From Mermis nigrescens (Eukaryota; Nematoda; Enoplea; Mermithida; Mermithidae), in NCBI GenBank assembly GCA_036768485.1, contig JAVLUZ010000151.1, positions 3,171,330 through 3,235,329 on the forward strand: a DNA stretch of 64,000 nucleotides, given 5' to 3'. The notes under the pieces are model-generated. The model ran no database searches. It worked only from the letters and a program-made list of their open reading frames with translations, and had not been told where the DNA came from. Below are positions 51,410 to 62,942 of the stretch, one piece after another; position 1 is the first letter of the stretch; the number at the start of each line of letters is the position of its first letter. The position numbers and the translations under genes are program-made.

Positions 51410-52230
51410 TAAAATCCAGACAATCAATCAGGACAATGAAAAGATCAGGACAATGTATCAGATATGTAGGGTCCGACTGGCCGGGACCGGACTAATTGGG
51501 CAAAATCCGGACAATCAATCAGGACAATGACAAAATCAGGACTAGTTATTAGATATGTAGGGTCGGACAGGCCAAGACGGTGACAAAAATGGGTGAAATC
51601 CGACAATCAATCAGGACTAATGACAAAATCAGGACTAGTTATTAGATATGGGGTGACTGGCCAAGACGGGACAAATTGAAAATCCGGACAATCAATCAGG
51701 ACAATAACAAAATCAATACAATGAGAGTGGGGTAGTTTCGGATTAAGGCGAGGGTGCCCAAAGGGTTGATTGGGCTACAACCGCCACCAAGGTCCATGAG
51801 CGCCACCTTGGTGGCGGCTGTGAACCTCAGTGGCGCTTGTGAACCCCGGTGGCGCTTGTGAACCCCGGTGGCGCCTGTGAACCTCGATGGCGCTCATGGA
51901 CCTTAGTGGCGGTTGTGAACCCCCATCAGGCCCCCCTTGGGCACCCTCGCCTGGTTACGGAGCTAAATTACTTTCATTGTATTGATTTTGTCATTGTCCT
52001 GATTGATTGTCCGGATTTTACCTAATTTGTCTCGTCCCGACCAGTCCGACCCTACATATCTAATACGTTGTCCTGATTTTGTCATAGTCCTGATTGATTG
52101 TCCGGATTTTACCCAATTTTCCCGGTCCAGACCAGTCCGACCCTACATATCTAATACATTGTCCTGATTTTGTCATTGTCCTGATTGATTGTCCGGATTT
52201 TACCCAATTTGTCCGGTCCCGGCCAGTCCA
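51410..52230. repeat. Inverted tandem satellite with central minisatellite
   Basis: Units reading TCCGGACAATCAATCAGGAC .. TAGATATGTAGGGTC repeat in the left arm (about 51410-51725). They recur in reverse complement in the right arm (about 51975-52230). The centre is bounded by GGCGAGGGTGCCCAA (51747-51761) and TTGGGCACCCTCGCC (51937-51951). It holds about six units of roughly 24 bp with the core GTGGCGCTTGTGAACCCC. Confidence 0.85.
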
Positions 52231-52232
52231 AC

Positions 52233-52788
52233 CACCGTTTTTTCCCAGCGATTTGGTTGACATTATAGACAAGACCCAAAATTTTTTTCCTTTCTTTCCA
52301 CCCTTTTTCCACATTTCTTTGGGAGGTCTAAAAACGTTAAAAATAGAGCGCCTGTATTAAAAAAATCAGTGTTTTTTAAGTAGAAAATCCTATGTAGACA
52401 TAAAATAGCAGTTTTTGATGCACTTAATTTATCAAATGGCGCGAACCGCCCGTAAATCTTGAAATTTTAGCTCTCTAAAACGCATTTTTGCATTACAAAA
52501 AACTAACCAAATCTGTGCAGAAGATAAGGATTTTCAATCGTAGTGAAGTTCTAGACCAGATTGTTGATGAAAATTTTGTGATTGACGCGGCGCGGCCTAA
52601 AGATTAATAACAAGTAAGAATTAAATCAATTCGGCGAGAAGCGCCGAAAAATTTTTGAAGTTTTACCTCTCTAAAACGCATTCCAACATTACAAAAATTT
52701 TCCAGCAAATGCCAACCAAACCCAAAAAATTTTTCCATTTCCCAAAAGTTTGGTTGACAAATAGACCAAAAAGTGGAAAAAAACGGCG
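52233..52788. mobile_element. hAT-like MITE, family C
   Basis: The ends are CACCGTTTTTTCCC and the inverted CGCCGTTTTTTTCC. The flanks AGTCCAAC (52225-52232, 52789-52796) are identical 8-bp copies, and the satellite continues on the right. The interior has two units containing TTGCATTACAAAA, TTTTCAATCGTAGTGAAG and a hairpin (about 52440, 52631). Confidence 0.88.
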
Positions 52789-53334
52789 AGTCCAACCCTA
52801 CATATCTAATACATTGTCCTGATCTTTTCATTGTCCTGATTGATTGTCCGGATTTTGCCCATTTTACCTGAGTCCGGTACGGTTCCGGATTTTACCCATT
52901 TGTCCTGAGTCCGGTTCCGGATTTTACCCACACCCAAAGTCCCCTTCCCACTGGCTACGCCAGTGCTAGGTATATACTTACCTATACTTAACATGTCACA
53001 TAGTGAAGAGTAGGTGAAGAAGAAGAAAATAAGTTCATTGCTAATATGAAACTGATAAAATTACAAAACCAACGATAATTCATAATTCATATAATTCATC
53101 TATAATTCATATACCGCCTTTATAGTCCTTGCGCAGGTTATTAATAGGTAGGTATTAAACATAGTCTTATTACAGTAATTTATAGTTCAAATTGCATTAA
53201 CGTCATTTTATTGTATTTACTTTGATTTTTTTCAATTTTATTAAATTTGTATTGTTTTAATTCCGTCGCTGTGGCAATAAACTATTTCTTCCTTTTGAAC
53301 GAGTCAATGAAATGACGAATTAGGTAGGTACCGT

Positions 53335-53880
53335 TTTTTCCCAGCGGTTTTTTCCAAATTTTTTCCCACTTTTTCAAACCTTTTCCACATTTTTTAGGAG
53401 GTCTAAAAACCTTAAAATAGAGCGCCTGTGTTAAAAAATCAGTGTTTTTCAAGCTGAAAATCCTACGTACAGATGCAATAGCGGTGATTGATGCACTTTT
53501 TATAGGAAAATTCCGCGCTCTACTAGAAATATCACGATCAGTATACGTTATTTCTGTTAAAACTTGAATTTCCTTCCTTCAGTAAAGCAGTTTAGCCAAT
53601 TAAGAAGTCGCTTTTGACAATAAAAACTATAATTTATCAAATGGTGCGAAGCGCAAGAAAATTTTGAAATTTTAGCTCTCGAAAACGCATTTTTGCATTA
53701 CAAAGATAACCAAATCCGTGCAGAAGATAGGGATTTTCAATCGTAGTGAAGTTCTAGACCAGATTCTCGATAAAAATGCTGCGATTGCGCGGCTTGAAGA
53801 TTAATAACAAGCAAGAATTAAATCTATTCTTCGCTAAGCGCCGAAAAATTTTTGACGTTTTTTTCAATTTTTTTTCAAAT
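53335..53880. mobile_element. Family C element, diverged copy
   Basis: It starts ACCGTTTTTTCCCAGCGG and shares TTTTCAATCGTAGTGAAG, TTGCATTACAAA and the hairpin-like GGTGCGAAGCGCAAG (53642) with the copy at 52233. The right end is not clear. Confidence 0.6.
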
Positions 53881-54021
53881 TTAATCATTCAATTCAGGGA
53901 CGTAAATAAGCGCAGTTTATGTATTGGTTTTACGTTATCCCGCTTTTCTCGACTATTTATCTATTTTATTGACTTGTCTTTCTGTGTATGTTTATATTTC
54001 ATCTTTTTTTCTCTCATTACT

Positions 54022-54434
54022 TTAATAATAATAATAATAATATTTATTGGCTGTTACTTTAAATACTACAGTTTACGTACCCAATAATGTAAAAAGCGCT
54101 CGCAAATAGAAACATATGAGAACATGAATGACACGCGGTTACTCGTACATACAAAAAAATATAATAAAAGGCAGATGAAATTGAAGTGCTATATAAACAA
54201 AAAATTGCGAAACTTGTCAAATAAATGCAAAAAAGTAAAGTGTTTTGGTATGTAAGTAAAGCCAAGGCGTACAGCAAAATCCTGAACTGTTTAAAATTTC
54301 TGCAGTCAACAATACTTTGTGGAAATGTATTCCAAATTCTAGCCACTCTGTTTGCAAAATCGTTCTTTCTACAATCCAAATGAGATTTTCTTATATACAA
54401 CTTTATGTCGTTATTTGACCTAGTGGCCCTGTAA
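54022..54434 (-). mobile_element. LINE 3' end (CR1/L2-like), part 2
   Basis: The minus-strand frame gives KSHLDCRKNDFANRVARIWN and TFPQSIVDCRNFKQF. This is the standard C-terminal block of non-LTR reverse transcriptases (R-K-x-FF-x-N-R-V-x-x-x-W-N-x-L-P). The 3' end is a (TAT)n tail at about 54022-54050. It is separated from its upstream half by the 3.9-kb insertion. A second 3' fragment of the same family is at 59889-60120. Confidence 0.82.
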
Positions 54435-55059
54435 GGTGCAGATAGTGATCGACCGGGGCGACTTTTTTGGCCGGGGCCGGGGCGGTACCGGGGCTGAAAA
54501 AATCCCCGGCCCCGGCCGGGGCCAAGGCCGGGGCTGGCCGGGGTCAGACAAGGAAAATATTATTGCATGACACATACTTGGGGTGGGCATAGGGGAAGAA
54601 ATAATGAGCGACTGCTCCATTCAGTAGTAAATAGCAAGCGCAAAGTTAGGTGCGCCTTTTCATATCAAGTTTCCTTACTATTTATGTCACAAGAAACAGA
54701 TTTAGTCCAGTGTTTCATTGTCTGAATCATCAATAAAGTCTATGTCGCTGCTATTAGCACACTCTATATCATTTGAATCTTCGCTACTGCTACTGCTCCT
54801 GTAGCGATTGGATGCAATAGATATTGGATGTAATAAATGAGACATCACACATTCCCATAAGGGGGGTTATTACCCCCTCAGGGTCCAAGACACAAGTTAC
54901 TGTCAGACGAGTTTTGGTGAAACCTTTTGAATTTTTTGAACTTAATTTTTTAGTATGGCAAAAGTGTAACTAACTATTAGAATTTCACGAAGTGATACAT
55001 TATTTTAGAATGTGAGCTAGAGTAAATAGATAAAGTATCACTATAGAACATGCATGTAA

Positions 55060-55325
55060 TCGCTTAAAATTTTATGAGGGTCCCTCAGTATACATTTAAC
55101 GGCTGGAAATCTAGGGTAGGGGTCCCTTGCCATTTTTGGAAGGAGGGGTTTAGCGACTAGATCAAAAATGATAAAAACACATAAAAATAGCCAAAAAAGT
55201 GCAGGTTTTCGCTTAAAAATGGGGGGAGGGTGGTCAACTTTTCTGACTTTCAAGTAAGTTCGGGGCTTCAAAACGTGGATAGGGATGGCCCAAACCCCTT
55301 GTCACATGTATATTTCTCGGCCATT
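55060..55325. repeat. Family I repeat
   Basis: TTTAACGGCTGGAAATC, GGGGTCCCTTGCCATTTTTG and CCCCTTGTCACATGT are family I blocks. It lies inside the 3.9-kb hAT-like element. Confidence 0.5.
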
Positions 55326-55439
55326 TTCAGGGAAAGGGGGTAAGCGGCTCCATTTTTGCAGCCCCTTACCCCCTGAAAATCTTTAAAATGGTAGAATTTG
55401 CAATAATGAATTCTACACCCTTTTACAGTTTTTGTTCTT

Positions 55440-55525
55440 CAAAAATCTTTGTACATGTACAAAGACGGTCCTGAAACGTCTATGTACATCAGCAAAAATC
55501 TTCGCCGAATACAAAAAGACCGTGC
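55440..55525 (-). mobile_element. Family A terminal fragment
   Basis: AAAAATCTTTGTACATGTAC followed by a GACGGTCC stretch and GCCGAATACAAAAAGACCGTG matches the family A left end in inverted orientation. It is incomplete. Confidence 0.6.
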
Positions 55526-55867
55526 TTCTAAATGTGATAATGCGGCCTGAATTTAGTTGATAATATTATTTCGGCGCGAGGTGCCGAAATTTTCATGAGC
55601 TTTTGATGGAATTCACTCATAAAATTCGACTGAGAAAGCTATAACAACTTGTACTACAAAATCAGGAATATTACAAAAATTGTAATATGCGAATTAAATC
55701 TTGTAATAAGCAACACTGTGCTTAGAATGGAAAAATGGAAAAATGTCAAATATTCAGAAACCCAAAAATTAGCCAAATACACTACTAAAGGTCGAAAAAC
55801 TATGTTCTACCACACTGAAATCGTTACTGTACCATATTAAAGTATATAAAAATTCGCATGTACAAAA

Positions 55868-56312
55868 CAGTGTTTTTTGTATTCGCCAAAGATTTTTCCC
55901 GATGTACAAAGACTTTTCAGGACTATCTTTGTACATGTACAAAGATTTTTGGGAAGATAATATCTGTAGAAAGGTGTAAAATTCCAAAAAGTTTTCGGCG
56001 CTTCGCTCCGATATGAAAAATTGTCTGTCCGATATATATCTTTGAAATGGCAAAATTTGTATTTAGAATGGAAAAATGTCGAATTTTAGGCGCTTCGCGC
56101 CGTTTTGAGAAAATTTAAGTAATTTTTGGCGTTAGAAACCGAGAAATTAGCTAAAATATACAATCAAAAGTCAAAAGACCCTGTTTTACAACACTAAAAT
56201 CGCTACTTTACCATATTATAGTAACCAAAAATTTGTGTGTACAAAATGCACAAAGACTTTTGGGGACCATCTTTGTACATGCACAAACGAACAATGTACA
56301 AAAAAAACACTG
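55868..56312 (+). mobile_element. hAT-like MITE, family A, nested in an older family A copy
   Basis: It starts CAGTGTTTTTTGTATTCGC and ends CAAAAAAAACACTG. The flanks GTACAAAA (55860-55867, 56313-56320) are identical 8-bp copies. The sequence on both sides (about 55730-55867, and 56321-56390 ending AAAAAAACATTG) is itself family A. Confidence 0.88.
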
Positions 56313-56504
56313 GTACAAAATGTACAAAGACTTCTGGGTACCATCTTTGTTCATGTATATACAAAGGTACATTGTACAAAAAAACATTGTCACATAATGA
56401 TAGTATGCGAAAATAAGTATGTTTAAAAATATATTTATATAATATAGCTACAAAAATTTGTTAGCTCATACAAAGACCTTTTCGAGATCTTTGTACAAGC
56501 AAAA

Positions 56505-57700
56505 GAAGCTCGTACAACCAGTGTTTTTTTTTGCACAGTGCAAACTTTTTGGGCCCGTGCAAAGAAAAAATTTGGTGATTTTTGCACAGTGCAACGAAAA
56601 ATTTGGGCAAAAATAATGTAAAATATGTCGATTTTTGAACGCCCAGGTCACTTTAAAATCAAATTTTCCACAAATTTTCGGCGCTTCGCGCCGGATAACA
56701 CCAAAAATATCTTATTTTCTTTCCAGCGGGCCCACTGAGTTCAATTTTTCATCCTATTTTCATTTCTGATGCAGACAAGCTTTTTCTACTTTGCGTATTC
56801 CATTACCGAATTAGCAAGACGTGAATCTTATTTTAGCTTGTTTTACTTTTTTCGAAGGTCACCCAATTTTAAAAGTGCAAAAAGTTTCAAATGAGCACTT
56901 TTTGGAAAAAATACAAAGATTTTCGGTACAAGTGCTTGATGTCCCATGCCTTTTTTCGACACTTTTCCCTAATGTAGTGAATTTCTAGACTAGGTTAAAC
57001 GAATCATTAGTTTTTGTTTTACTTTACAGTGCCTACAAATCGCTAATTAAGTTTTCTGCGTCATGTTAATAGGTAATTACCCTATTTTTTCATTTTTTGC
57101 TCATGCCATTTTCAGAGCTTTCATATGTTTTTTAACAGGATTTCGATAATTATGAAGATTGAAGCTCTATTTTAATTTTAGCATTACAGTGTTGTTTTGT
57201 ACACACTTTTCAGTGCTAGAAAGTGAAAAATCTGAAGTGTTTTTTTATTGGAAAATCCCAATAAGTTTCGCGCTTCGCGCGATTTGTTCACTTTTATAGA
57301 TATTTTCAGCATAAACATTTCAAATAAAATTTTACATTTGATCATTTTTAAGACTTTCTGGCTCGAAAATAGGAAAAAATTTTGCGCTTCGCGCGACTCA
57401 TTATATTTATCCACTTATAATATGAATCGCTAGAAAAATATGTCATTTTATTTTTTGAGCATTAAATTCCTGCAGAAACTATTAAATGTGCTGAAAATTT
57501 GTTACAGAAATCGCAAATCTGTCGTTTTTCTCAGGGTAAATATAGTGTGAAAGATATAACGGCTAAACCTAAAGTATCCTACCGCGCGAAGCGCGGAAAA
57601 TTTTTATATAAAAAATACATTGTACAAAAAAATTTCGGTCGTGCAAGAGGATTTTGGGAGGTTTTTTGCACGGTGCAAAGAAACCCGTGCAAAAAAAACA
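56505..57700. repeat. Element of the TGCAAAG variant of family A, with three hairpins
   Basis: It starts near CAGTGTTTTTTTTTTGCAC (56519) and ends CCGTGCAAAAAAAACACTG (57702). These are inverted versions of one another. Inside are hairpins near 56682, 57270, 57385 and 57583. The pairing of these two ends as one element is my inference. Confidence 0.55.
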
Positions 57701-58369
57701 CTGCGTACAACAAATAGAGCCGGCTAATAATAGTCCACCACTTCATTTTCTGGTCCTCCAATTTGGGATTTCACCCTCCCCGAACTCTGGACCTTAAGAA
57801 ACTATTTGAGACATATTTAATTTATCGGATCGGACGCAATTCTGCAGCGTAATTTACATTCGCCTATAATTAACCTCCGTCCTAAAAACTATTACACAAG
57901 ATACGCGTTTTAAAGCACGCGGTTCCCATTCAATTAAATGTAAAAGGGTTTTTTGTAAAAATAGTTTGTTGAAAACGTACAATTTTCAACTAGAAATAGA
58001 ACGTATTTGTCAACTCTAAATCTTTTAGCCATAGCTAGTTAAAAGTAGCATTTAGTTTAAATAAGTTAAGTGGAGGAATCGAAAACATGCAGATTTTCCT
58101 GAACTTTTATTCAGTAAAAGTTCATTTATACACAGTAGCAAAGTCATAACAAGGACTAAGTAAGTATACATGTGGTCTACGTCTAATCAGTACAATTCTC
58201 AAAATTAACATTTGTTCATTGATAGATAAGTGCCAGTATCACAGCCTGTACAAAATACGAATTACACTAAATTTTTCCCCAGCCCGGCCATTTTTTGACC
58301 TTGCCCGGGCCGGGGATGCTCAAAAATGGCCGGGGATTGCCGGGGCCCCTTTCGATCACTAGGTGCAGA

Positions 58370-58740
58370 TTCGAAAAATCTGAAACAGAAAGCAACTGTT
58401 CCTTAATTATCCTAAATGCAAAAGTAAGGTCAAAATAGATACGCCGTGTTTCGAGTCTTTCGAGATCTAACAAATTCAATCGTTCGCTATAAGACAAATC
58501 CTGCTGTTGATGCCGCCAAAGTATTCGTTTTGTAAATTTACGTTGAACATTTTCAATTTGGTTGATGTCTTTTATCAGGTAAGGATTCCAAACCACCGTG
58601 CTATTCTCCAGTATCGGTCTTACATAAACTTTAAATACTTTCACCATCAAATTAATATTTCTGGAAATAAAACTTTTTTGTATCAAAGAAGCAACTCTGG
58701 AAGCGTTCTGCATCAGCTAAATCTTTTAAGAAAAGGTTAT
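58370..58740 (-). mobile_element. LINE RT C-terminal segment (CR1/L2-like), part 1
   Basis: The frame reads VFKVYVRPILENSTVVWNPY, LIKDINQIENVQRKFTKRIL, then LSYSERLNLLDLERLETRRI. This is the non-LTR RT thumb and C-terminal region. With the insertion removed it continues into 54434, apart from a one-base frameshift. The copy is 5'-truncated and dead. Confidence 0.85.
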
Positions 58741-58934
58741 AGATGTTTTTAGGGTTGCCATATCCCTAATACAAGGTTGCACATTTGTCATAACTTATTT
58801 GCACTTGCCATTTTTCGGTCCACCCATGCAATAAATCAAGGTCTGCTTGCACGGATCTGAAATCACGCGAAAAATTAAATGTATTGATGTTACTTTGTTT
58901 GTTGTCCGATCAGCGAATAAAATTTGTAATTTGT

Positions 58935-59072
58935 ATGTAATTTGTAATCCTCTCTAAAACGCATTTTAACATTACAAAAATTTTCCACAAATGTCGACTA
59001 AGCCCAAAAATTTTTTCCATTTCCCAAAATTTTGGTTGACAAATAGACCAAAAACGTGGAAAAGCGCCAATA
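58935..59072. mobile_element. Family C right-end fragment
   Basis: The segment from TCTCTAAAACGCATTTTAAC to GACCAAAAACGTGGAAAAGCG matches the right part of the copy at 52233. The hairpin is not included. Confidence 0.6.
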
Positions 59073-59340
59073 CCTACAGCATTTTACTTGATACTATGCA
59101 TTTTCAATTTTAACGCAATCTTTTTATCCCTATGTTAATTTTTAAAGACTGAAGGGAATTTTTGATAACATGGTGACCTTCGTGTTTTTTGTCAAAAATG
59201 TTATTTTCCCAAGTTTTCGACATTGCTAAACCAAAAAAAGTGGTTTTATCGATCGGAATGCGGTTTTTTCTGCATGTTTTGAAAAAAATTCCTTTTCCAG
59301 TTTTCAATTTGTGGCGACAGCAATTGCTTGCGAATTCAGA

Positions 59341-59460
59341 TTGATGCCAGACATGAACTAAGCCTAAGGTATAAATGGAGCGAAAATTGCTCAGCTCGCT
59401 TTGCTGGCTCCGCAATTTTTGTTCCATTTATCTCAGGCTTAGCCCATGTGCTGGCATCAA
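59341..59460. repeat. 120-bp near-perfect hairpin
   Basis: TTGATGCCAG at the left mirrors CTGGCATCAA at the right. AAGCCTAAGGTATAAATGG mirrors CCATTTATCTCAGGCTT, and GCGAAAATTGC mirrors GCAATTTTTGT. The loop contains CAGCTCGCTTTGCTGG. No ORF is supported. Confidence 0.75.
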
Positions 59461-59888
59461 TGTGGATGCGCATAACTAAGCCTAAGCTTAAGACATTGGT
59501 AACCCCGCTCAGTCACAGTCCCCCGACGCTTCGGGGACTAATCCGAAACATTCTCAAAGGCAGAGCTTACTTTTCGTCTGTCCTCACACACATGAACTTC
59601 AACAGCCTGTAATTATTCTTATTATTAATAATTATTGCCACCTAATTCTTTCACATTTGAATTCATTGACCTTTAATTAGATTAAATCAACCGGGCAAAG
59701 TTAACTGCTAGAAGGTCACTACATTCTCAATATTAGCCGACTGAAGAAAGGCCATGACGAAGACTTGAGTCACCAGTGAAAAAAGTAACGCAGGGGGATC
59801 CAAAAATTTTTTTCCGTCTAAAAACTCCATATAAACGGGCGGGGCCTTTAAATATCGTGTTTTTTGGCTTTTTACATCATCCTGTCAT

Positions 59889-60122
59889 ATAATAATAATA
59901 ATAATAATAATATTTATTGGCTCTTACTTTAAATACTACAGTTTACGTACCCAATAATGTAAAAAGCGCTCGCAAATAGAAACATATGAGAACATGTATG
60001 ACAAGTGGTTACTGGTACATACAAAAAAATAATAAAAAGCAGATGAAATTGAAGTGCTAAATAAACAAAAAATTGCGATACTTGTCAAATAAATGCAAAA
60101 AAAGTAAAGTGTATTGGTATGT
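59889..60122 (-). mobile_element. LINE 3' fragment, same family as 54022
   Basis: It starts with (AAT)n and then repeats the text of 54040-54250 almost base for base, for example AAATACTACAGTTTACGTAC and CCAATAATGTAAAAAGCGC. It ends at GTATTGGTATGTAAGTAAA. Confidence 0.8.
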
Positions 60123-60597
60123 AAGTAAATTTTTTTATAAAAAAAACCCATAAAAAAACCTTTAAAAAACCCAAAAAAAACCAACAAAAAACCCAAAAAC
60201 TCAAAATTTGAAATTTTCAAATCTGGGTTTTTTCCATCCCTGAATAAAACCGAGAAAACATACAAAAAATATGAAAAAATTTTCAAGTTTTTAAAATTTC
60301 GAACAGGTTTCCGCGCCTTTTTTTCTTTTTTCTCCTTCATTGCTTTGCTTCCTTCCGTAATTTTAGCCCATATTATTTATTTCTGACAAATGTGTTAGTC
60401 CTTGGATCGAACCGTTTAACCGTTACACTCAACACTCAAATCGAGAGTTGCCTGCAACTTTGCAAGTATGGCTCAGATTTTCACCAAATTTTTTTCCACG
60501 TTTCAATCTATCATGTTCTACCTGTTTAGCAAAACATTTTGGCATGCCATATTCGTTTTGCTCCTTTTCTAAAAGTACCATATTCTTAAGTTTAGCC

Positions 60598-60598
<1 letters not shown>

Positions 60599-60673
<75 letters not shown>
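60599..60673. repeat. (TTA)n microsatellite
   Basis: About 24 uninterrupted TTA units. It produces a meaningless poly-Leu frame. Shorter runs lie at 54027-54042, 59889-59910 and 61062-61098 as LINE tails. Confidence 0.95.
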
Positions 60674-60674
<1 letters not shown>

Positions 60675-60739
60675 AATTGTTATAAATTTATATAAATTAT
60701 AAATTTATGTTATAGATTGTTATAAATTCGATGACTTTT

Positions 60740-61060
60740 TTATCGCTAATACCACTATTACACGTGCTTTCAATTCCTATAAACTAGTTATACCTACGCC
60801 CGTTCAAATTTGCATAAAAGTAATTTTTCTCATAGATACATTAACATTTGGAATAGTTTACCGGACACTGTCGTTTCATCTCCTAATATTGAAGTTTTCA
60901 AAACGAGATTAGCCAACATTAATTTAAATTCATTTTTGAAGGGGCATACTTAATTCGTCATGATTATTGTGACCGTATGTCCTTTTGTCATTCCTCTTTA
61001 TTCGTCGCATTTACTTGTACTCATTATTTCGAATTCATTTGACAATAAATCTTCATTCAT

Positions 61061-61100
<40 letters not shown>
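60740..61100 (+). mobile_element. Second LINE 3' fragment with (ATT)n tail
   Basis: The plus-strand frame gives FFSHRYINIWNSLPDTVVSS and PNIEVFKTRLANINLNSFL, a non-LTR RT C-terminus, ending at a stop at about 60951. Two stop codons lie upstream in the same frame. A 3' UTR ends in (ATT)n at 61060-61100. Confidence 0.75.
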
Positions 61101-61910
61101 TGTGTTATTATTCCTATCACGAGTTTTTCTTGGACGTAACAATGAATCGTTAAAAATATCAAAAAATGGCAGTAAGCAAAAAATTAGAACTACCGATCTG
61201 GCAAAACTGACCTTTCGCCAGAGCAGTGTTGCCAGGTCCCAAAATTCAGATTCTCCTGCACAGAGGTAAAATTGGGGAAAAATTCTCCTGCAATTCTCCT
61301 GAAAATATTTTGATTCTCCTGAAAATTCTCCTGGCTCATATTTTGCAGGAAAGGTTGTACAGTAGATCTACAATTGTATGTACACATGCATATCAAGCAT
61401 GCTCAGGCCAATTTACCTTGGTTCACCCAACTATTTTATTCTGATCTCTTGCCTGTTAATCCTAAGGACACTCAAGGCTAAATAATGAACATTAATTCTC
61501 TCACAAAAAGCTCATGGAGCATATCTGCATTATACAGGCAGATGCAAAAATAATGGAAGACTAATGCTGCACCACAAAGTATAACATTTTATTCAACATC
61601 AACAGCTGAAAAACATTCAATAACAGATTCCTGATCTTCATCAGGATATACTGCTCAAGAGCCTAAGCTAACGAGGTCGCATTGTTTACAATACACATTA
61701 TTCGAAAAAACAGTTTCTGTGCTTAAGACAGTGACCGCCAATTTTCAGTCGCACTTACATCATCAAAAATTTCTGAAAAGAGCCCTGTTTGCAATGTCTT
61801 TTGAAAAAATAAATAATACTTTATTGCTAATTGTATGTACTTCAGTAGCAAGCAAATCCTTACATTTTGAAATATATCAAAAAAAATGTTTATAGGCGCT
61901 TTGCAAACAC

Positions 61911-62942
61911 CGCTTTTTCCCCAGCGATTTGGTTGACATTATAGACCGAACCCAAAATTTTTTTCCACTTTTTCCGACTTTTTCTTCATTTTTTGGAGGT
62001 CTAAAAACGTTCAGAATAGAGCGCCTGTGTTAAAAAATCAGTGTTTTTAAGTGAAAAATTTTATGTACACATGCAATAGCGGTGTTTGATGCACTTTTTG
62101 TATAAAAATTTCGCGCTCTACAAGCATATCACGATCAGTAACGTTATTTATGTTGAAACTTGAATTTCCTTAATTCAGTAAAGCATTTTAGCCAATTCTG
62201 AAGTCGTTTTTGACAATTAAAACTATAATTTATCAAATGGCGCGAAGCGCTAGAAAATTTTGAAATTTTAGCTCTCTAAATCATTTTTGCATTTCAAAAA
62301 CTGTGCAGAAGGTAAGGATTTTCAATCGTAGTGGAGTTCTAGGACCAGATTATCGATAAAAATGCTGCAATTGGCGCCGCACGGATTAAACATCAATAAC
62401 AAGCAAGAATTAAATCGATTCGGCGCTGAAGCGCCGACAATTTTTTGTAGTTTCACCTCTCTGAAACGCATTTTTGCATTACAAAACCAACCGAATCCGT
62501 GCAGAAGGCCAAAGATTTTCAATCGTAGTAAATTTCTAGATCAAATTTTCGATAAAAATGCTGCAGTTGACGCGGCGCGGCTCAAATATTGATAACAAAA
62601 AAATTAAATCAATTCAAGCGCGAAGCGCCGAAAAATTTTGTAGTTTCACTTCTCTAAAACGCATTTTTGCATTACAAAAACTAACTGAATCCGTGCAGAA
62701 GATAAGGATTTTCAATCGTAGTGAAGTTCTAGACAAGATTGTCGATAAAAATGCAGTAAATTGGCCATGCGCTGGCTTAAGGATTACTAATAAGTAAGAA
62801 TTTAATCAATTCGGCGCGAAGCTGCCGAAAAATTTTTGAAGTTTTACCTCTCTAAAACGCATTTTTAACATTACAAAAAGTTTCCACAAATGCCAACTAA
62901 GCCCAGAAATTTTTCCATCTCCCCAAAATTTTGGTTGACAAA
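61911..62942. mobile_element. Family C element with three tandem internal units
   Basis: It starts ACCGCTTTTTCCCCAGCGAT. Units of about 190 bp (62230, 62420, 62615, 62810) repeat the order hairpin, TTTTACCTCTCTAAAACGC, CATTACAAAA, TTTTCAATCGTAGTGAAG. It stops at 62942 within GGTTGACAAATAG, where a (GAAA)n tract begins. It is nested inside the element 61224-63531. Confidence 0.75.

Larger units (their letters stand above)
50950..52965. mobile_element. Element with CATAGGCGTAGCCAG ends, carrying an inverted satellite
   Basis: The left end CATAGGCGTAGCCAGG mirrors the right end CTGGCTACGCCAGTG. The 8-bp flanks CCAGGTAT and CTAGGTAT agree at seven positions. Inside are two hairpins (51150, 51215), tandem units of about 90 bp in opposite orientation on the two sides, a central minisatellite, and a nested family C element. 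Confidence 0.8.
54443..58361. mobile_element. 3.9-kb hAT-like element with GGCCGGGG subterminal repeats
   Basis: The ends are TAGTGATCGACCGGGGCGAC and the inverted TAGTGATCGAAAGGGGCCCC. The flanks GGTGCAGA (54435-54442, 58362-58369) are identical 8-bp copies and interrupt a LINE. It contains a family I repeat, family A sequences and several hairpins. No transposase ORF is visible. Confidence 0.87.

Noticed and set aside
60420..60460. B-box-like GGTTCGATCC (minus strand) as a tRNA or SINE
   Set aside because: No convincing A box or tRNA fold was found at a suitable distance.
60448..60675. ORF with a long Leu run
   Set aside because: It is a (TTA)n microsatellite read in one frame.
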